NCBI GenBank assembly: GCA_003993805.1
Contig: RSEF01000014.1
Location: 4,103,543-4,167,542 of the forward strand
Reading direction: 5' to 3'
Origin: Himantopus leucocephalus
Taxonomy: Eukaryota; Chordata; Aves; Charadriiformes; Recurvirostridae
DNA: 64,000 nt
Part shown: positions 58,952-64,000 of the stretch, one piece after another
How the letters are laid out: each line of letters begins with the position of its first letter
Position numbering within the stretch: position 1 is the stretch's first letter
Program-made: the position numbers and the translations under genes
Notes under the pieces: generated by a model
Database searches by the model: none
Told to the model about the DNA's origin: nothing
The model's input: the letters and a program-made list of their open reading frames with translations, nothing else

Positions 58952-59874
58952 TCAAGAGCTCTCGCTAGCGTGGGCGTTGTCTCGCACTGTAATCTGCAGT
59001 GAACCCTAATGGATGCAGAAGAGAACTGACTGGCTGGAGATAAGCGAAGCGACCACCCCGCACTGGGCCAGTCCCTGCGGCCCCGGGGTCTGTCCTCGTA
59101 GCCCTCACCCGCTCGGCGCTCGCTGGAACAGGCGCAGCGTAAATGGTAGTCACAAAAGTAAAGTTTGCCAAACTGGACCAAAGTTGTGTGAGGTTTCACA
59201 TCGGACAACCGAACTGATTTAGATGATCGTTTCTGAAAGGGGAGGGCGAAACATTAGCTGACAATCTTAGCAGGTCTCAGCGATTCACCAGGCAATGACT
59301 ATTTCCAGGAGTTTCGTAGCATCGGGACCTACAGCTTTTGACTCTCCTTAATTTCAGGCAATGATTTGGAGATGCTCTGTGAGTGATTTATTCGTGTGCA
59401 TGAACCAGTAAGCGAGCAGGTAGAATCAAACAGGGTGTAACTTATTATGGTTGTAGCTATGACGCTGTACGAACACTGTGCACTGTGTAAATGGTATATT
59501 TTATTAGAAATACCGGGAGAAAGAGACAACTTGGAGAAAGGCATGTGTGCCCAAAAGCTCATCTCCCTTTTCCAGCTATGCTAGTTGGTCTAATAAAAGG
59601 TATTACTTCCCCAAACCTTGCCTTGCCTGCAATTAAATACAACACTCCCAGAATCATACTGTGCGAAAGATCTTTTAATTCCTTTCAGATGTGCCGTAGC
59701 TTCCATCAGAACCGAGAGGAGTCCTGACATCCCGTCCCGTCTGCCGCGCCGCGGGAGCGGGGACGTTCTGTACCGCTCCGCAGCCTCGTCCTTCGTCTGT
59801 TGTAGGAACTTAGCAAAGGTTTAATAGCGACGTGTAATGAGGGTTTGTGTGACTGCGGAGCGAGGGGAAACTTA
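58952..59874 (+). other. Intronic sequence, no gene seen
   Basis: About 0.9 kb with small GC-rich spots near 59040-59130 and 59730-59790. No exon or repeat family recognised. Confidence 0.45.
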
Positions 59875-59974
59875 NNNNNNNNNNNNNNNNNNNNNNNNNN
59901 NNNNNNNNNNNNNNNNNNNNNNNNNNNNNNNNNNNNNNNNNNNNNNNNNNNNNNNNNNNNNNNNNNNNNNNNNN
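59875..59974. other. Assembly gap of 100 Ns
   Basis: Exactly 100 Ns, a conventional unknown-size placeholder. Unlike the gap at 14309, neither flank is an obvious repeat. The left flank is moderately GC-rich, so a GC-rich dropout is possible. A missing exon inside it cannot be ruled out. Confidence 0.99.
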
Positions 59975-62900
59975 TCTTTACGCTGTAGGATGTCTCGCTC
60001 ATCCCTACGGTCCGATAGTTTAAAAGTGGAACATCTATCAAAATCTCATTACTTTGGAGAGGATGGGAGCTCATGGATTATAAACCTTAATTTATTTTTT
60101 ATATCTTAAATTATGGTGCCGTATCTAAGCCATAAATTTTTACGAAACGAACTGCTGATGCATTTGAAAGAGTCGAATGAATACTCTCAGCGCCGTGACA
60201 GAGCGGCGAGCGGGTGCGTGGGGTGAGCGTGGCAGAGAGTTGGTGACGGCACGTTGCTTTTGGAACTGCTACTCTTGTTGTTTTTGCAATAAGATGCCCG
60301 TATTTACTGGGAGGAGAGGAGAGAAGGTTAATGATATCGGTTCCTGGGAATACAAGCACTCCCCAGTGACTGAAAGGGAATATTCCTGGATCCACCGAAG
60401 ATCATCGTTTCACTCCCGAGTGTCTGCTCGCAGAGACATGCCTGTCTGCTTGTGGTTTCATATCGTCCAATGTGCTGATTTATTAAACGGTGTCAAACTT
60501 CTTCACGGTCCTTGAGCCTGTGCTCTGTAGGCTTTGCGCGGTGGTGTAGGAGGCTGAAAAGGCTGTCGGTGTACAAGGCAGTGTTTTAAATTGAGCAGCA
60601 CTGAATAGCCTGGTCCTGCGAATCTGGGATCCTGCAGGTTATTCCAGAGAGGATGCTCTTGCCAAGCGTTGTGTGCCACCGAAGGGGAAATCTTTCCCAC
60701 CGAGACCAAATGCCGTTGGGAGTGAGAGTGATAAGCGCCTTGAATCCTTGCCGGATAATGCCCGTACCCCCCGGCACAGGGCGCAGGAGGTTTACTCCGT
60801 TGTGTCATTTATACGAGGTAGGGTTTGCTAAAGGACAAGAAGGACAGAAAGCTCAAAAACTGCATCAGAAAGATTTGACAAGTAAAGTAAAATGAAATAC
60901 AGCCGTGAAACCTGTGATGGGGGCAAGGGTGGGGGTCAGCACCAAATTCATTTAGTATGACAACTTCATTAAGTATATGGGTAATAAAGGATTGTTTCTG
61001 TATTATTTTATTCTCTTATTTTACTTTATTCTGTATTATTTTATTTTTGCCCCGGCTGCACTGATTGTGTACAATTGGACTCTTCCTCCACTATAGTCAG
61101 AACAGCGTTGTTTCCAGAGATAAGATACGTAAAGTGAAGAGAGATAGATCATTATAAATACATCTTTGTTTCGTGGTGTGGACAGTCTTCCCATGAAGGT
61201 CACTCGGACAATGCTCCAGGATGTACTTGTGGAGCTGGTGAATTGTGCAGCGAGAGGCCGAGCGGCATAATCAGACCTTACATCTGGGTGCTCGCTGTCA
61301 GGGCTTCAGGAAACTTCTTTTGCTCCGTGATAGACCTGTTCTCACTGGGCAACGGGAAAAGCCTATGTGACTGTTAAAACAAGAGTGGAAAAATATGTAT
61401 CTGGAATATGCGTCGCGTTATCCTGCCAAGCCAAGTGTTTATTGTGGAGGCCAGACACATCTGTCCTCCTCCAGCAGATATCATGGTGTTTCTTGGATTA
61501 AAAAGGCCGACTGTAGTGGAACAGTGGAAGAAATTGCTTCAGAAGACTGACTTATTGGAGCCCTATATCATACGGACCCTGTCAAAAGAATATTAGGCAC
61601 AATAAAAGCTGACACTTGGGGAGATGAAAGCAATATTGCTCCATATCGTGATTACCTTTAGGGCAACGTGCTCAAGGTGGGCAGGGGGGAATCGCGTCCT
61701 TTCTTCGTGTGACCTGGGCGGTCAATATGATTACTCTGGGGAATTTTTTTGTTTTATGTAATAAAACATCTGTAATAAAAGTTTTGGGAAAGAGACCGGA
61801 GACATGGATTGCAGACAGCTATTTGGGTCAAGGGGTTAGGTTTTTGCCAGGCTCCAGATGGGGACGGAGAGGAGGACAGGGGCTGGAAGCGATTGTGAAG
61901 CCGATCCCGTCTCCGCTGCACGGGCAGTAAGGAGAGCATCGATTCAGTGAGCTGCACCTGAGCTGCAGTTTGGCAAGGGAGAGGTCGAGATGCGCGTTAT
62001 TCCCCGCATGGGGTATTTCCGAGAATGCTGCTCTTGAATGGGTGTTTGTTCTGAAAACTTGCAGTAAGTGCGAATGACAAAACTCATTACACTATCTGTG
62101 CATTTTCATGCCCTTGCAGATTTACTGGAAGATCTTGGAAAACAGCAGCTTTGGCGGAACAATTTAGTTATATCAAGGATAAGGAATTTTTGCTGGAAAC
62201 TTGACAGGCACCAAATCGCTTTCTTACATCCAGTTCTTCCAGTTACTTCTGTGGATAGCCTTACGCTCGCTGTGGGCAGTTCTATGCGCATGGCCTGTTT
62301 TAATGGGAGAGAAACCCCAAACAAACCCCACAAAAGGCCAAACCCAACCTTCCCCCGTCGGTTTGGCTCGTTTGTGACCAGCCTGGCCCAGTGGAGGTGC
62401 CCGTGCTTGAGCGCCTGGTGCCGAGGGCATGTTCTGCACCTCCTGCCACCAGCTGCCCGGCGTGTTAACTGAGGCCGAGGAGAGCTTTGTGGTTGATTTC
62501 AGATGGCCCCGGATTTACAGCCCTGGTCTTTCTTTAGTATTTTTGCAATACTGGTAGGGCTTGTAGCCGATGGGGTGGAACGGTGAGCCGTCGTGACCAC
62601 TGTAAGGTGTTGACAGCCTGATACCCAGGGGTTTGTACTAAGCGCGTGTAACCGCCAACGGGCAAAATGAGAAATTATAACTTTTAATGTGCCGGGTTAA
62701 TTTGCTATACATCCAAGTCCGTATAGAAACCATCAGCTGCTTAGCGTGTATCAGACAATACTTGCACATCATTTGATTTTTGTTTCTGGTTCCTGGCGTC
62801 AGCAGAGAGAAGATTTACCTCTTCGTTTATGTAGCGCATAAGTTAACCTAGAGAGTGGCCCAGCGATTTGTAAAGTGCAGGGGCTTAAAAATAACCCTGT

Positions 62901-64000
62901 TATGAAATGGGACATGATGCAATACAACGGTATTACAGCAGCTTAGTTGTGCTTGTTCAGAAGAAAGCAAATGATGACATTTGCTATGTAACAGTGGATA
63001 TTCTACCACTCTTGGTTGTTCCTGGGCCCCCCGGTCCTACAGAAGCAAACGCCAGACCCGACGCAGCCTCACGTTGTTCAGGTTTGCAATGCGGCGGCCG
63101 CGTTGGGGGCACTGTAGGGTGTGTTGAAACACAGTTGGAAGGTGAAGGCTGGTTCTGCAGGGCGCTGAGGGCCTTTAACTGCACCGAAGCCAAGGTGCTT
63201 GGGGGTGCTCAGTGTCTCCTCAAGCCCCCCGCCATGCCCGGAGGCACCCCAGTTCCTTTCGGTGGACGGAAGCGGTGGGCTATTTGCAGCCGGAGCATCT
63301 GCACTGGAGGGAGGTGGTCCTGCAGGCGCCGACGGGCCAAGCTGTGCCACGCTTGGGTGTTGAGCTGCGGAGTGAGGGCTGTGATGGTTTCCAATAACTG
63401 GCACCAACAGTCCACACTACCTTGTCTCCTCCCCTCCCCTCTCCCAGCTGGGGCAGCACCGGCCCTCACGTATTACTTCCCAGGCTGAAAATCTTCACGT
63501 CGAAACAGCGATGCTCTCCAACTGCACTGTCAAAAAGTGGCTCTCCGGTCCATTTAAAAATCTCGGCATTTAAAAATCTTTTTAATTTCAGTTAAAATTG
63601 AAATATGTTAACATTTTGCCTTTCCCCGTGCTTTTGGTTTGGACTCAGAAGATAATTTCATACGTTACTGTTATTTTTTTCCAGGAAAGCAGATACCTTC
63701 TCTATTCCTCTGCAAAAGCTTTATGCCACAATAATTTAAGATTTCCTCCAGGTTAGAATATTTCTGCATGTAAAACCTCTTTGAAGGTTTAAATAGACTG
63801 TAACTGAGTTTTGACATGTATTAGCACGTGTCAAGTACAGCAGTTATTAAGGGCAGTGGAGACGAGACACATTCCATCTCCCCAGCGGCTGACTCGCAGG
63901 TGTCCAGATCACTACAGGCCACGAGCGGGCAAAGCCACTCAAAAAAAAAAATCAGCCTTTGTTACAACAAGCATTAAAAACTCCCTTTGCCAACCGTTTC
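59975..64000 (+). other. Intronic sequence to the window end, no gene seen
   Basis: About 4 kb. It contains an AT-rich simple stretch at about 60995-61050 in which CTGTATTATTTTATT occurs twice, and GC-richer sequence at about 63030-63470 where a 193-codon open frame (62907-63488) lacks any recognisable domain. No PRKAR1B exon 10- or 11-like sequence was seen. Confidence 0.5.

Noticed and set aside
62907..63488. 193-codon + strand open frame
   Set aside because: No recognisable domain, overlapping antisense frames in GC-rich sequence, and no sign of a start context or neighbouring exon.

Overview
The window is vertebrate nuclear DNA, most likely from a bird. It carries several 5'-truncated CR1 LINE fragments, two of them ending in the ATTCTATG-type 3' repeat typical of amniote (especially avian) CR1. 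It also has long introns, GT-AG splicing and low overall repeat density. A crocodilian or turtle source is not excluded by the repeats alone. No bacterial-style genes, operons, CRISPR arrays, tRNAs or rRNAs were seen.

The only gene I can support is PRKAR1B, on the + strand. It encodes the type I-beta regulatory subunit of cAMP-dependent protein kinase (PKA). Five consecutive internal coding exons are visible at 24736-24797, 25558-25604, 34270-34428, 43733-43793 and 47357-47478. Their lengths are 62, 47, 159, 61 and 122 bp. They join in frame with compatible splice phases and encode roughly residues 147-297. That span is most of the first cyclic-nucleotide-binding domain (CNB-A) with its phosphate-binding cassette, the helical connector, and the start of CNB-B. 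The upstream exons (dimerisation/docking domain, inhibitor site) and the two downstream exons (rest of CNB-B) were not found and are presumed to lie outside the window.

Layout: 1-24735 is the intron before the first visible exon. It holds CR1 fragments at both strands, a pyrimidine tract inside a duplicated block, two assembly joints, a 100-N gap and a wobble-paired hairpin at 22285-22334. 24798-47356 holds four introns, a degraded CR1 copy near 40.3 kb, and a strong CpG island at 46425-47125 just upstream of the fifth exon. 47479-64000 is the beginning of a long intron with a 17-bp minisatellite at 53541-53705, a CR1 3' end, a third single-N joint and a second 100-N gap.

I did not find a new biological system. 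The observations most worth checking are the intragenic CpG island as a possible internal promoter, the hairpin, and three single-N joints that are each flanked by near-identical direct repeats and look like assembly artefacts.
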